From the NCBI GenBank assembly GCA_049578985.1, contig JBAUMZ010000078.1, positions 1 to 13,147 on the forward strand: a stretch of DNA of 13,147 bases, in the 5' to 3' direction. Shown here piece by piece: positions 1 through 5,861 of the stretch. Numbering within the stretch: position 1 is the stretch's first letter; every line of letters begins with the position of its first letter. The notes beneath the pieces were generated by a model, which saw only the letters and a program-made list of their open reading frames with translations, did no database searches and was not told the DNA's origin. The position numbers and the translations under genes were made by a program. Source of the stretch: TH5896 sp049578985. Lineage in GTDB: Archaea > Thermoproteota > Nitrososphaeria > Nitrososphaerales > Nitrososphaeraceae.

Positions 1-131
1 TGTCAGCCGGAGAAATACACTATGAAGCGATAAGAGAAGGCCTACTTACTGACGAGGACATTGATTGTTTCATCAAGAAAATAATCCCATGCACTGATCT
101 AGCCAATCGCGTCTTGCAGGAATTAGAATAA
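1..131 (+). CDS. C-terminal end of an unidentified protein (5' truncated by the window)
   Basis: An open frame runs from position 3 to a TAA at 129-131, giving about 42 C-terminal residues. It reads SAGEIHYEAIREGLLTDED, then an Ile/Lys-rich helix, and ends NRVLQELE. The composition is that of a soluble, mostly helical protein end, with no membrane segment. I do not recognise the family. A compact hairpin lies 14 nt after the stop (145-160), and nothing coding follows closely, so this is probably the last gene of its transcript. The start lies upstream of the window. The call rests on natural composition and the stop position only; a chance open frame of this length is possible but less likely. 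Confidence 0.5.
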   Translation, partial: SAGEIHYEAIREGLLTDEDIDCFIKKIIPCTDLANRVLQELE

Positions 132-144
132 AAAATCTATTGGG

Positions 145-160
145 ACTGGTAATAACCAGT
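145..160 (+). terminator. Hairpin after the partial gene
   Basis: ACTGGT (145-150) and ACCAGT (155-160) form a perfect 6-bp stem with an AATA loop, 14 nt after the stop codon. No U-run follows, so it is a weak terminator candidate and could instead stabilise the 3' end. Confidence 0.3.
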
Positions 161-350
161 TAGAAGATATGTTCTGGCTAGTCCGAGCCCATTCCTCAAG
201 CAATGTATTTCACTCAAGAAGTCAGCTCATATACCCGTGCCACAAAATATCAAAGGTAGGACGACCATGAGAGGGGGTTGGATAGGATAGAAGCGGGCCG
301 CCCTACCAAGCGACATGCCCAGTTAAGATGCTTATAATTCGCATTTTAGC

Positions 351-398
351 ATAAAAGGCATCCTGAACTTGGTTATAAAAGGCATCCTGAATATGGTT
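351..398. repeat. Tandem duplication of a 24-bp unit
   Basis: Two adjacent 24-bp units at 351-374 and 375-398 both begin ATAAAAGGCATCCTGAA and end TGGTT, differing at two positions. They lie in non-coding DNA. The rest of 132-880 shows no convincing intact gene. It contains the degraded frame listed at 553-738 and the promoter of the gene at 881. Confidence 0.85.
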
Positions 399-552
399 TC
401 ACTTTTAACACGAGAGGTTCAATGGGTCATCTGCATTTTATGAGCTAGAATGCCAGGTCATTTTTTTAGTCGTTACCTCAGCCGTCAGCCGTGGGTCTCA
501 TCGGCCATTCTCACGCCTTATGATAGAATTGATGGCACCATGGGAGCAATAT

Positions 553-738
553 TTACTTAAGCCATTTTCGTAAATAGACTAGAGATTCATTATTGAGATA
601 ATTACGCATAGGCCTTTTCTTTCGCATATGAGAAATGATCTCATCCATATCTGATAGTGCAGATTCATCCTGGACCTAGGATCCTAGAGGATAATCGACT
701 CTATACTCTGCCCTGTTCGGAATCGCAGAAGACAACAT
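553..738 (-). pseudogene. Possible eroded gene with an in-frame stop
   Basis: Reading leftwards from an ATG at 738, 62 codons lead to a TAA at 553-555, interrupted by one TAG at 676-678 (codon 21). The part after the TAG has a natural, charged composition: SALSDMDEIISHMRKKR, then NYLNNESLVYLRKWLK. I do not recognise a family. An ATG at 648 would give a 31-residue intact peptide, but no TATA box sits at the right distance. It may be a dead gene with an amber stop or a chance frame; short open frames are common in AT-rich DNA. Confidence 0.25.
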
Positions 739-846
739 AATAGGTATCAAAAATTTTCTGAATCTTTGATTTTTCTCGTGCCTTTTACGCGTCTAATAAA
801 CTTTTTAGAAATTAAACGTAATCTTATGTTACACATGTTCTTAACC

Positions 847-855
847 CTTAAATAT
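847..855 (+). promoter_or_regulatory. TATA box for the gene at 881
   Basis: CTTAAATAT matches the archaeal box A and is centred about 30 nt before the ATG. That places the transcription start within a few bases of the start codon, as expected for a leaderless mRNA. Confidence 0.6.
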
Positions 856-880
856 TATGTACTTTTCTTCTGTGTGAAAC

Positions 881-1480
881 ATGAAAACAGAATTAGCACT
901 AACTTTAGCGGCTATTTTAGCAATAGGTGCACTAGTACCTGGGCTTTCCGTAACTCCACAGTCAGTTTTTGCAGGCGGCGATGATGGTGATGGCGGATCA
1001 TCTTCATCTTCATCGGCAGCGGCATCATCATCCAGCGGCGATGATGGTGATGGCGGATCATCTTCATCGGCAGCGGCATCATCATCCAGAGGCGATGATG
1101 GTGACGGTCATGATCGTGACGGTCATGATCGTGACGGTCATGATCGTGAAGGCGGTTCTTCATCGGCAGCGGCATCATCAAGTGATGGCGGTTCTGCAGC
1201 AGCAGCAGCAGCTTCATCCGGCGGCGACGACCATGACGACCGCCACAAGAGTAAACATAATGACGACCATGACGACCGCCACAAGAGTAAACATAAAGAC
1301 CATGACAAGTGCGATAAAAGAGACCATGACAAGCGCGACCATGACAAGTGCGATAAAAGAGACCATGACAACAACGATGGCGGTTCGGCAGCAGCAGCAG
1401 CAGCAGCAGCAGCAGGCAATGCAGCAGCAGCAGCAGCAGCAGCAGGCAATGCAGCAGCAGCAGCAGCAGCAGGCAACTAG
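881..1480 (+). CDS. Exported Ser/Ala/Asp/His repeat protein with poly-alanine tail
   Basis: This 199-residue protein begins with a signal peptide (residues 1-31) ending PQSVFA before GGDDGDGG. The mature part is almost wholly low complexity. Ser/Ala blocks are separated by GDDGDGG units (32-71). Three HDRDG-type pentapeptides follow (about 76-90), then two 12-residue units DDHDDRHKSKH(N/K) (115-138), and an Asp/His/Lys/Cys stretch with two CDKRDHD units. The tail is three alanine runs of 9, 8 and 7 residues, each closed by GN, so the protein ends in Asn. There is no recognisable enzymatic domain. The acidic, histidine- and cysteine-rich centre could bind metal ions, and the tail resembles silk-like polymers; both are inferences. 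Three further proteins here share the plan (2350-2586, 3177-3926, 7930-8160). The ATG is supported by the TATA box, and a T-rich tract follows the stop. Confidence 0.85.
   Translation: MKTELALTLAAILAIGALVPGLSVTPQSVFAGGDDGDGGSSSSSSAAASSSSGDDGDGGSSSSAAASSSRGDDGDGHDRDGHDRDGHDREGGSSSAAASSSDGGSAAAAAASSGGDDHDDRHKSKHNDDHDDRHKSKHKDHDKCDKRDHDKRDHDKCDKRDHDNNDGGSAAAAAAAAAGNAAAAAAAAGNAAAAAAAGN
975..1068 (+). repeat. 34-bp direct repeat inside the repeat-protein gene
   Basis: Positions 975-1008 recur exactly at 1035-1068, a 60-bp period. The unit encodes the GDDGDGGSSSS block. Identity at DNA level suggests recent duplication by recombination or slippage. Confidence 0.8.
1106..1150 (+). repeat. Three tandem 15-bp units encoding HDRDG
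   Basis: The unit GGTCATGATCGTGAC occurs at 1106-1120 and 1121-1135, and with one change (final GAA) at 1136-1150. It encodes the tandem GHDRD/GHDRE pentapeptides. Confidence 0.85.
1226..1296 (+). repeat. 36-bp tandem repeat encoding DDHDDRHKSKH
   Basis: A 35-bp sequence at 1226-1260 is repeated exactly at 1262-1296, a period of 36 bp or 12 codons. Confidence 0.85.
1298..1371 (+). repeat. 39-bp period direct repeat encoding HDKCDKRDHD
   Basis: The 35-bp sequence at 1298-1332 recurs exactly at 1337-1371, a period of 39 bp or 13 codons. It is the only part of the protein that contains cysteine, one per unit. Confidence 0.85.
1388..1477 (+). repeat. GCA triplet tracts encoding the poly-Ala tail
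   Basis: Three near-pure GCA runs, separated by GGCAAT (Gly-Asn), encode the alanine runs. Such runs are prone to slippage, and changes would keep frame, so tail length may vary between strains. Confidence 0.8.
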
Positions 1481-1505
1481 TTACATCAACCTAAATAACA
1501 GGAAA

Positions 1506-1532
1506 TTTTTTTTCTTTTTTTCTTTTCTTTCC
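1506..1532 (+). terminator. T-rich terminator
   Basis: Runs of eight and seven T, then further T-rich sequence, begin 26 nt after the stop of the gene at 881-1480. Oligo-T tracts without a hairpin are a typical archaeal transcription stop. Confidence 0.6.
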
Positions 1533-1721
1533 TTATGCTTCATCTTAAGAAACATCTTACGAGAATCTTGTTTTCGAACATCAATAGTTAGCAATAATTA
1601 CTATTAACTAATGAATGTGACATAGTCTAATGAACAATATCGAGTTAAATAGATAGTATAGTTCCTGCTGCACATTGTCTGCAAACGTAGATAAGCAATC
1701 GATGGTTGATTTGATTGTCAA

Positions 1722-1988
1722 ATGAAGAAGGAAGTTGTTTTAGCTGTAGGTATAATAGTAACGGCACTGTGCATGAATTTGATTCAGAACAGTGATGATT
1801 TATTTGCAAAGAAATATGCAAAGAGTCAAGCAACGACTCAGGCCAGCAATTGTGGAAATAATGAATTGCGTGACGTGAATACCTCACCACATAAGGGAAG
1901 CAGCAGCACTTCATGCCAGAATATTGATTCTCAGATCCAAGGAGACGATAATAGCGTTGCATTGGCAGAGGTTCACAATGTTCCCTAA
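1722..1988 (+). CDS. Small exported two-cysteine protein with SQIQGDDN tail
   Basis: This 88-residue protein has a signal peptide (residues 4-29) ending DDLFA before KKYAKSQ. The mature part is about 59 residues, with Cys44 in a CGN motif and Cys65 in SCQN, followed by SQIQGDDNSVAL near the C-terminus. I recall small exported proteins of Nitrososphaera-type archaea with the same CGN...CQN...SQIQG arrangement; this is memory of a family pattern, not a search. The two cysteines could form a disulphide outside the cell. Function is unknown. No other in-frame start gives a better signal peptide. A TATA-like TTAAATAG lies at 1644-1651, which would give a leader of roughly 50 nt; the link is weak. 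The tail of the gene is followed by HtrA-like remnant sequence. Confidence 0.75.
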   Translation: MKKEVVLAVGIIVTALCMNLIQNSDDLFAKKYAKSQATTQASNCGNNELRDVNTSPHKGSSSTSCQNIDSQIQGDDNSVALAEVHNVP

Positions 1989-2012
1989 TCTTGTATCGGT
2001 CCTTATCTTTAA

Positions 2013-2141
2013 GGCATCGGCTTTAGAGTCAACTTCATCTATCGAGTGATAATAATAGAGTCTGACGTGTCGGTAAACCCAGGTAACTTGGGAGGACCAC
2101 TGATCAACCTCAATATTGGCATTTGCATTAGGAAGACCTAA
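2013..2141 (+). pseudogene. Remnant of an HtrA/DegP-like serine protease (S1C) around the catalytic site
   Basis: The frame from 2013 to a TAA at 2139-2141 contains VIIIESDVSVNPGNLGGPL, then INLNIG. This matches the region around the HtrA nucleophile, usually written D(A/S)xINPGNSGGPLxN. Here the catalytic Ser is Leu (TTG at 2088-2090). The frame has no start and stops soon after, where a real protease would continue with about 20 more residues of the protease domain and then a PDZ domain. Downstream, a frame-shifted HVGIYT near 2189-2207 could be a trace of the next conserved block, but that is speculative. HtrA proteins act outside the membrane in protein quality control. This copy cannot be active and is read as a decayed fragment. 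Confidence 0.55.
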
Positions 2142-2302
2142 AGGAGAGAAAAATTTTTGGTCATTGCAAGAAAGACTTCAACGAGAAACCATGTAGGGAT
2201 TTATACTAGTATTTGACTGGTAATTCAATTTCCTTTTTTTGCCGAAAGCAAATACATCTAAATTAGACAGTTAGGATGATGAGGGCAATAATTCCTATAA
2301 AA

Positions 2303-2333
2303 CAAAAAAAAGGTGACGATTGGTAGTCGTCAC
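2303..2333 (-). terminator. Hairpin plus U-run terminator of the gene at 2350-2586
   Basis: GTGACGA (2313-2319) and TCGTCAC (2327-2333) form a perfect 7-bp stem with a 7-nt loop. On the minus strand it is followed by an eight- to nine-base U-run (A-run at 2304-2311 on the plus strand). It starts 17 nt past the stop codon, so it looks like a bacterial-style intrinsic terminator. Confidence 0.7.
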
Positions 2334-2349
2334 TAAGAGGTGTTCTTAA

Positions 2350-2586
2350 TTAATTGCTTGCTGCTGCTGCTGCTGCTGCACTGCCTCCAGATGCTGCTGC
2401 TGCTGCTGCACTGTCCCCAGATGCTGCTGCTGCTGCTGCCGAACCGCCATCATCACAGTCATCATCATGATGATCGCAGTCATCGCCGCCTGCGAAGACT
2501 GCTTGAGGATATCCTACTGTAGCCGTGGCAAGAAGCACCGCCAAAAGACCTATTGTAATGAATCCAACGAATATAGTTTTGTTCAT
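2350..2586 (-). CDS. Small exported Asp/His protein with poly-alanine tail
   Basis: This 78-residue protein has a signal peptide (1-32) ending PQAVFA before GGDDCDHHDDDCDDGG. The mature part has a 15-residue Asp/His/Cys block with two cysteines, then three repeats of S-A(6-7), separated by SGD or SGG, ending ASN. The PQ(A/S)VFAGGDD junction is nearly the same as in the protein at 881-1480, so the two are paralogues, though this one is far shorter. The Asp/His/Cys block could coordinate a metal; that is inference. Alanines are encoded mainly by GCA. A good TATA box lies about 40 nt before the ATG and a hairpin terminator follows, so it is a single-gene transcript. Confidence 0.8.
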   Translation of the reverse strand: MNKTIFVGFITIGLLAVLLATATVGYPQAVFAGGDDCDHHDDDCDDGGSAAAAAASGDSAAAAAASGGSAAAAAAASN

Positions 2587-2620
2587 TATGTTATGTCTAG
2601 TAGTATCTGGTATAGTTACT

Positions 2621-2633
2621 TTATTTATATAAG
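2621..2633 (-). promoter_or_regulatory. TATA box for the gene at 2350-2586
   Basis: Read on the minus strand the sequence is CTTATATAAATAA, a near-ideal archaeal box A, centred about 41 nt upstream of the ATG. It predicts a leader of about 12-16 nt. Confidence 0.7.
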
Positions 2634-2649
2634 TGATAGAACATTATTA

Positions 2650-2712
2650 CATATGCATAGCTGGTAACGTACATCCACGGAGGCATGCATATGCCTGGTA
2701 ACGACCATTCAC
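2650..2712. repeat. Imperfect direct repeat upstream of the 2350-2586 promoter
   Basis: CATATGC plus CTGGTAACG occurs at 2650-2669 (with ATA inserted) and again at 2688-2703 (without it), each followed by a similar CAxxCAC stretch. It lies in an otherwise empty gap (2634-2939). Confidence 0.45.
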
Positions 2713-2939
2713 GATTTATTCTTAGGCGGCAGGCGATGCACAACGACAACTCCGAGGTAAACAAATTGTCTCAACCACCGGGTGTCCCACCGTTTTGTGT
2801 TAGTTCAAGATTCAATTTAATCTAAAACATGGTCCCCTGCGTAAGAAATTAACTCAATGAGCATCTATTTCGAAATACTCCAGAAGCAAGACTGCTCTGC
2901 AGCCAAAACAATCGTGTTCAGTGTTCAAAATCGATTTAA

Positions 2940-3059
2940 TATAGCGGACAGAATTTCTGGCCAGTTCGGCTCACCTTTAGCACGTTCGGGCTCAAACCAT
3001 GGGTATTACCAGATCCACCAATAGATGTGGATGAGGAATTCACAGATTTAAATATGTAA
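2940..3059 (+). pseudogene. Possible eroded C-terminal coding fragment
   Basis: A stop-free frame from 2940 to a TAA at 3057-3059 gives 39 residues. It includes NFWPVRLTFSTFGLKPWVL, then PDPPIDVDEEFTDLNM. The Trp/Pro-rich then acidic composition looks like a real protein end, but there is no start codon, promoter or recognised family. It may be the tail of a lost gene or a chance frame. Confidence 0.25.
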
Positions 3060-3078
3060 GATAATGATTCGCACGTCC

Positions 3079-3086
3079 AAAAAAAA
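3079..3086 (-). terminator. U-run downstream of the gene at 3177-3926
   Basis: Eight A on the plus strand give a run of eight U on the minus-strand transcript, about 90 nt past the stop. A short oligo-U tract is enough for archaeal termination; there is no hairpin. Confidence 0.4.
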
Positions 3087-3176
3087 TTTGAAATCTTCAG
3101 CCACCATTATTAATTTAAAATTGGTGACAGAGGTGATTTCTGATTCCGCATTGGTTACTCTAGTCAGCTACTGCAA

Positions 3177-3926
3177 CTACCGCTGCGGATGATCTCCAGA
3201 GGCAGCTGATGATGATGAGGATGATGATGAGGATGCAGCCGAGGATCCCCCTGAAGCTGCTGCAGCCGCTGCCGCTGAATCCGAAGCTGCGGCAGCAGAA
3301 GCTGCAGAATTACCGGATGCTGCTGAAGCTGCAGAAGAACCCCCACCACTTGAAGCGGAAGAGGCTGCAGACCCTGATGCTGCTGATGCTGCAGCAGCGG
3401 ATGAGTCGTGTCCATCATCATTATTGTTGTGTTCACCGCCATCGTCGTTGTCGTGGTGTTTCTTAATTACATCAAAGGAGGTGCTTACGGTTTTTGTATC
3501 ATACCCATTCTTTGATACTTTGACTTTGACATCATATTCTCCAGTTTCGGCATCGTCGTTAATCTTCACTTTAAATTTAGCTTCTCCGTCATCATCAGTT
3601 CCATCTTTTGCACTTGTCGAATCGCTATCAGGTGGATATACTGTTAGTTTAACGTCTGCATCTGAGACTCTCTTATCAGTATCGTCATTTCTTACAGTAA
3701 CGGTTATGTCCTGGGTGTCACCACGCTTGATCGGATCTTCATCAATATCAACATCTACGTCAAATTCCTTATCGGCAGCAAACACAGAAGAAATCCCTCC
3801 AACCGACAAGCTAGGGGTAGCCATCAGGCCCACAACTAAAATTAAGCAAATGAAAATTGTTGGCACATATTTTGCAGTGGTCTTCTTTTCTGTTATTTGT
3901 CTATCAAATTTACGAATAGATATCAT
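3177..3926 (-). CDS. Exported protein with an Ig-like domain and Ser/Ala-rich tail
   Basis: From the chosen ATG the protein has 249 residues. A basic N-terminus (1-20) and a hydrophobic segment (21-49) form a signal peptide ending ISSVFA before ADKEF. Residues 52-153 look like one beta-sandwich repeat of the Ig/invasin type: alternating hydrophobic strands such as DITVTVRN and DVKLTVYPP, then GEAKFKVKI, then a TGEYDVKVKVSKNGY motif typical of such folds. A His/Asp/Asn linker (157-173) leads to a Ser/Ala/Gly tail (175-244) with a nine-Ser run, ending GDHPQR. It likely presents the tail from the cell surface, but the role is unknown. An upstream ATG at 3998 would add 24 residues of Tyr/Asn/Ile-rich sequence unlike a signal peptide, so I prefer 3926, which also has a TATA-like element (3957-3971) 35-40 nt upstream. 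Confidence 0.75.
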   Translation of the reverse strand: MISIRKFDRQITEKKTTAKYVPTIFICLILVVGLMATPSLSVGGISSVFAADKEFDVDVDIDEDPIKRGDTQDITVTVRNDDTDKRVSDADVKLTVYPPDSDSTSAKDGTDDDGEAKFKVKINDDAETGEYDVKVKVSKNGYDTKTVSTSFDVIKKHHDNDDGGEHNNNDDGHDSSAAAASAASGSAASSASSGGGSSAASAASGNSAASAAAASDSAAAAAAASGGSSAASSSSSSSSSAASGDHPQR

Positions 3927-4063
3927 GTGTATGATCGTATTTACAAATAGTTTGTCATAAGTTATATTGAGGTAATTGCCATAATAATCGTACATCATTA
4001 ACGTCCAGATTTTTTCTCACTATTTTGCTCTAGCAATTGCACTTACCTATTATGCACTTCAAG

Positions 4064-4077
4064 AGGTCATAGGTCAT
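4064..4077. repeat. Tandem AGGTCAT heptamer
   Basis: AGGTCAT occurs twice in tandem (4064-4070, 4071-4077). It is short and may be chance. The gap 3972-4291 otherwise holds only an eight-G run at 4274-4281 and no supported gene. Confidence 0.3.
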
Positions 4078-4291
4078 GTTTTCATCCATTCATAAGAACC
4101 TAAAGCCCAAGCGCGGAAGGTCATTTCGGAATATATCCACGATGAAATTTCCTTTTTTGTGTTCAAACTACCATGATTCTAGTGATATGGTGTAGTATTT
4201 TGAAGGTTTAGAACAGCATTCAGAAAGAATTCATGAATAGGATGACTGTGACACAACAGATTTCTAATTTGTCGGGGGGGGAAGTTGACTT

Positions 4292-4416
4292 TTAGCTGTG
4301 TTTTGGTAATTGCTTCTCAATTGATTTAATTTCATTTAAAGCATTTCCACCACTAACTAACTTGTTGGCAGATAACGCTGCATTTTTATGCGCACTAGCA
4401 CTGAAACAAACGTCTT
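4292..4416 (-). pseudogene. Possible eroded coding fragment
   Basis: Reading leftwards from about 4416, a stop-free frame ends at a TAA at 4292-4294. It encodes CFSASAHKNAALSANKLV, then SGGNALNEIKSIEKQLPKHS, a natural helical composition. There is no ATG, TTG or GTG start with a promoter, and no family recognised. It lies head-to-head with the gene at 4481. It could be a decayed C-terminus or a chance frame. Confidence 0.25.
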
Positions 4417-4420
4417 ACCT

Positions 4421-4433
4421 GATATATTTAAAC
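4421..4433 (+). promoter_or_regulatory. TATA box for the gene at 4481
   Basis: GATATATTTAAAC is a good box A. It predicts initiation near 4453 and a leader of roughly 28 nt before the ATG. Confidence 0.6.
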
Positions 4434-4480
4434 GCCTACCTATTCGAAAAAACAACAGATATTAATGAAGTACGTCATGG

Positions 4481-5077
4481 ATGTTTTCTACACGAATGTT
4501 GAAGAGAGGATACATAGTATTGCTGGTAGGCGTTGCTCTAGTTGTTATAGGAATAATCATAACAGCGGCATATGGCGTAGGCATTGCGAGCGTTATTCTA
4601 AACGAGAATATCATCCTCTCAAATGTTTTGGTCGAACCTTCTGGGTCTGTGAATCGCACTCTAGAAATAACTGATTTAGAGCGACCAGTTTCGGTAGCAT
4701 TACATGTTGAGGCCAATAATAGCGCGGATAATCCAGTTGTGGAACAGACAGTATTTAGCCCCATTGGATTCATAATAACTAAAAACAAGTTTGATGTAGG
4801 TGGTCAAAACGATTTTTTTACTTCGTTTAAACCGGAGACAGATGGAATCTATACACTTTCTCTATATAATTTGGGTGCTGACCAAGTCAAAATTCAGGGT
4901 ATCTTCGGCTACTTACCTATTAAAGAGAGTAACGGTGAGCTAAGCGTCGTCCCTTTCACTGGATTAATATCTGGAGCATTGTTATTTATCATTGGAATAG
5001 GAACACTGGTTGCTGGGGCAGTAATTACCGTATTAGATAGAAGAGGAGACAGAAAGAGAAGATCTCTTCTGGGTTAG
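4481..5077 (+). CDS. Two-TM membrane protein with an extracytoplasmic beta-rich domain
   Basis: This 198-residue protein has one membrane helix at 11-38, an external domain at about 41-157, a second helix at 158-184 and a basic cytoplasmic tail (RRGDRKRRSLLG). The external part is beta-rich, with motifs such as PETDGIYTLSLYNLG followed by VKIQGIFGYLP. That pattern recalls GOLD-like or emp24-like folds in which a strand pair precedes the last membrane helix. I recall similar two-TM proteins in ammonia-oxidising archaea but cannot give a function. The start could be ATG 4481 or 4496; both leave the first helix intact, and 4481 fits the TATA spacing. Its TAG stop overlaps the stop of a convergent pseudogene on the other strand, so the two 3' ends meet. 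Confidence 0.75.
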   Translation: MFSTRMLKRGYIVLLVGVALVVIGIIITAAYGVGIASVILNENIILSNVLVEPSGSVNRTLEITDLERPVSVALHVEANNSADNPVVEQTVFSPIGFIITKNKFDVGGQNDFFTSFKPETDGIYTLSLYNLGADQVKIQGIFGYLPIKESNGELSVVPFTGLISGALLFIIGIGTLVAGAVITVLDRRGDRKRRSLLG

Positions 5078-5323
5078 GCTCGATAATCAGTTCGGAGGTA
5101 CCCGCCCTCGACATCTATTGTGATTCTTTCAAATGAGTTATGTTGCAGTACCATAAGATCTGCAAACTGAGAAGGATTGATTATTTCCGAATATTTCTAA
5201 CCCAATTATTGTTCTTGGACCTGGTTTGCTAAAATATTCAGTGGCGTTTAATGCATAAACTTCCTTCTGCAGTGCTTGCAGATTTGTCTTTTCAGCATTC
5301 TTCTTCAATATCTTTGATTCTTA
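5074..5323 (-). pseudogene. Frameshifted remnant of a BtuF-like substrate-binding protein
   Basis: On the minus strand, one frame gives TNLQALQKEVYALNATEY, then FSKPGPRTIIGLEIF. A one-step frame change near 5187 continues with EIINPSQFADLMVL, then SFERITIDVEGGYLRTDYRA and a TAA at 5074-5076. The order VYxLN...Y(F)SxPGPRxxxGLEI...IINPxxF is the C-terminal signature of the periplasmic-binding-protein family of cobalamin and iron-complex importers (BtuF/TroA-like, Peripla_BP_2). Such proteins bind a corrinoid or iron chelate outside the membrane for an ABC transporter. Only about the last 80 of an expected 280-350 residues survive, there is no start, and the frame is broken, so it is dead. The end of the fragment recurs near 6690-6748. 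Confidence 0.65.
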
Positions 5324-5830
5324 TAATGTTCTGTGACTCTGCTAACATGAGAATTAGTTTACTATATCTACATTAAGCAAATCGAAACAGATTCATAAAT
5401 CAGATATGTTTTCTATTAGAAAGCGAGTATTTTAGTTTTTTTACGTGTGCATGTCAGATACCATCAAATGCATTCTTGTTCTGTTAGAAATAACGGGAAA
5501 GAGCCGGGTGTCATGTTACTGTCTTTAGGATATCGTAGGGAATACATGATACCTGTTTCATTTGGCCTACAGGGATTAATGATAGCTGCATATAGCACAA
5601 GATCCACTTACAAGGATAAAACAAGGATTAAGTCGTAGTTATAACTCAAGTCAAGCGGTCAATAAAAATAAACCCTATGACAGTATAAATGTGTCTTCTA
5701 ATAAGGAACTAGCTTTCAATACTTCACAAGCGCTCAGATATACAAAAACTATTATCTATTCTATTCACATGATTGAGTTTCCTTCTATAGAATTCGCCGA
5801 TTTCTTACTTAGGTGCAATATTTCGATCAG
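5324..5830. other. Gap without a supported gene
   Basis: Open frames occur on both strands at 5447-5638, and each has a partly natural composition. Neither has a promoter at the right distance, a recognised family or a clear advantage over the other. A TATA-like TATAAAT at 5684-5690 touches a GTG at 5691 and is too close to drive it. Confidence 0.4.
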
Positions 5831-5839
5831 CTTTATAAT
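5831..5839 (+). promoter_or_regulatory. TATA box deciding the start at 5862
   Basis: CTTTATAAT is centred 27 nt before the ATG at 5862, the spacing of a leaderless archaeal gene. It overlaps the alternative ATG at 5838 and so argues against longer starts. Confidence 0.6.
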
Positions 5840-5861
5840 GTCAATTTCAGATTTCCTTAAT

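Noticed and set aside
969..1607. 212-codon frame overlapping the repeat-protein gene, rich in Gln and Met
   Set aside because: It is the frame-shifted reading of the same triplet repeats and has no signal peptide or promoter. The frame at 881 has both.
3424..3960. 178-codon plus-strand frame opposite the Ig-like gene
   Set aside because: It is the antisense of 3177-3926. The minus strand has the signal peptide, domain and tail.
5447..5638. 63-codon plus-strand frame
   Set aside because: No promoter or family, and the reverse strand is equally open and protein-like, so neither can be supported.
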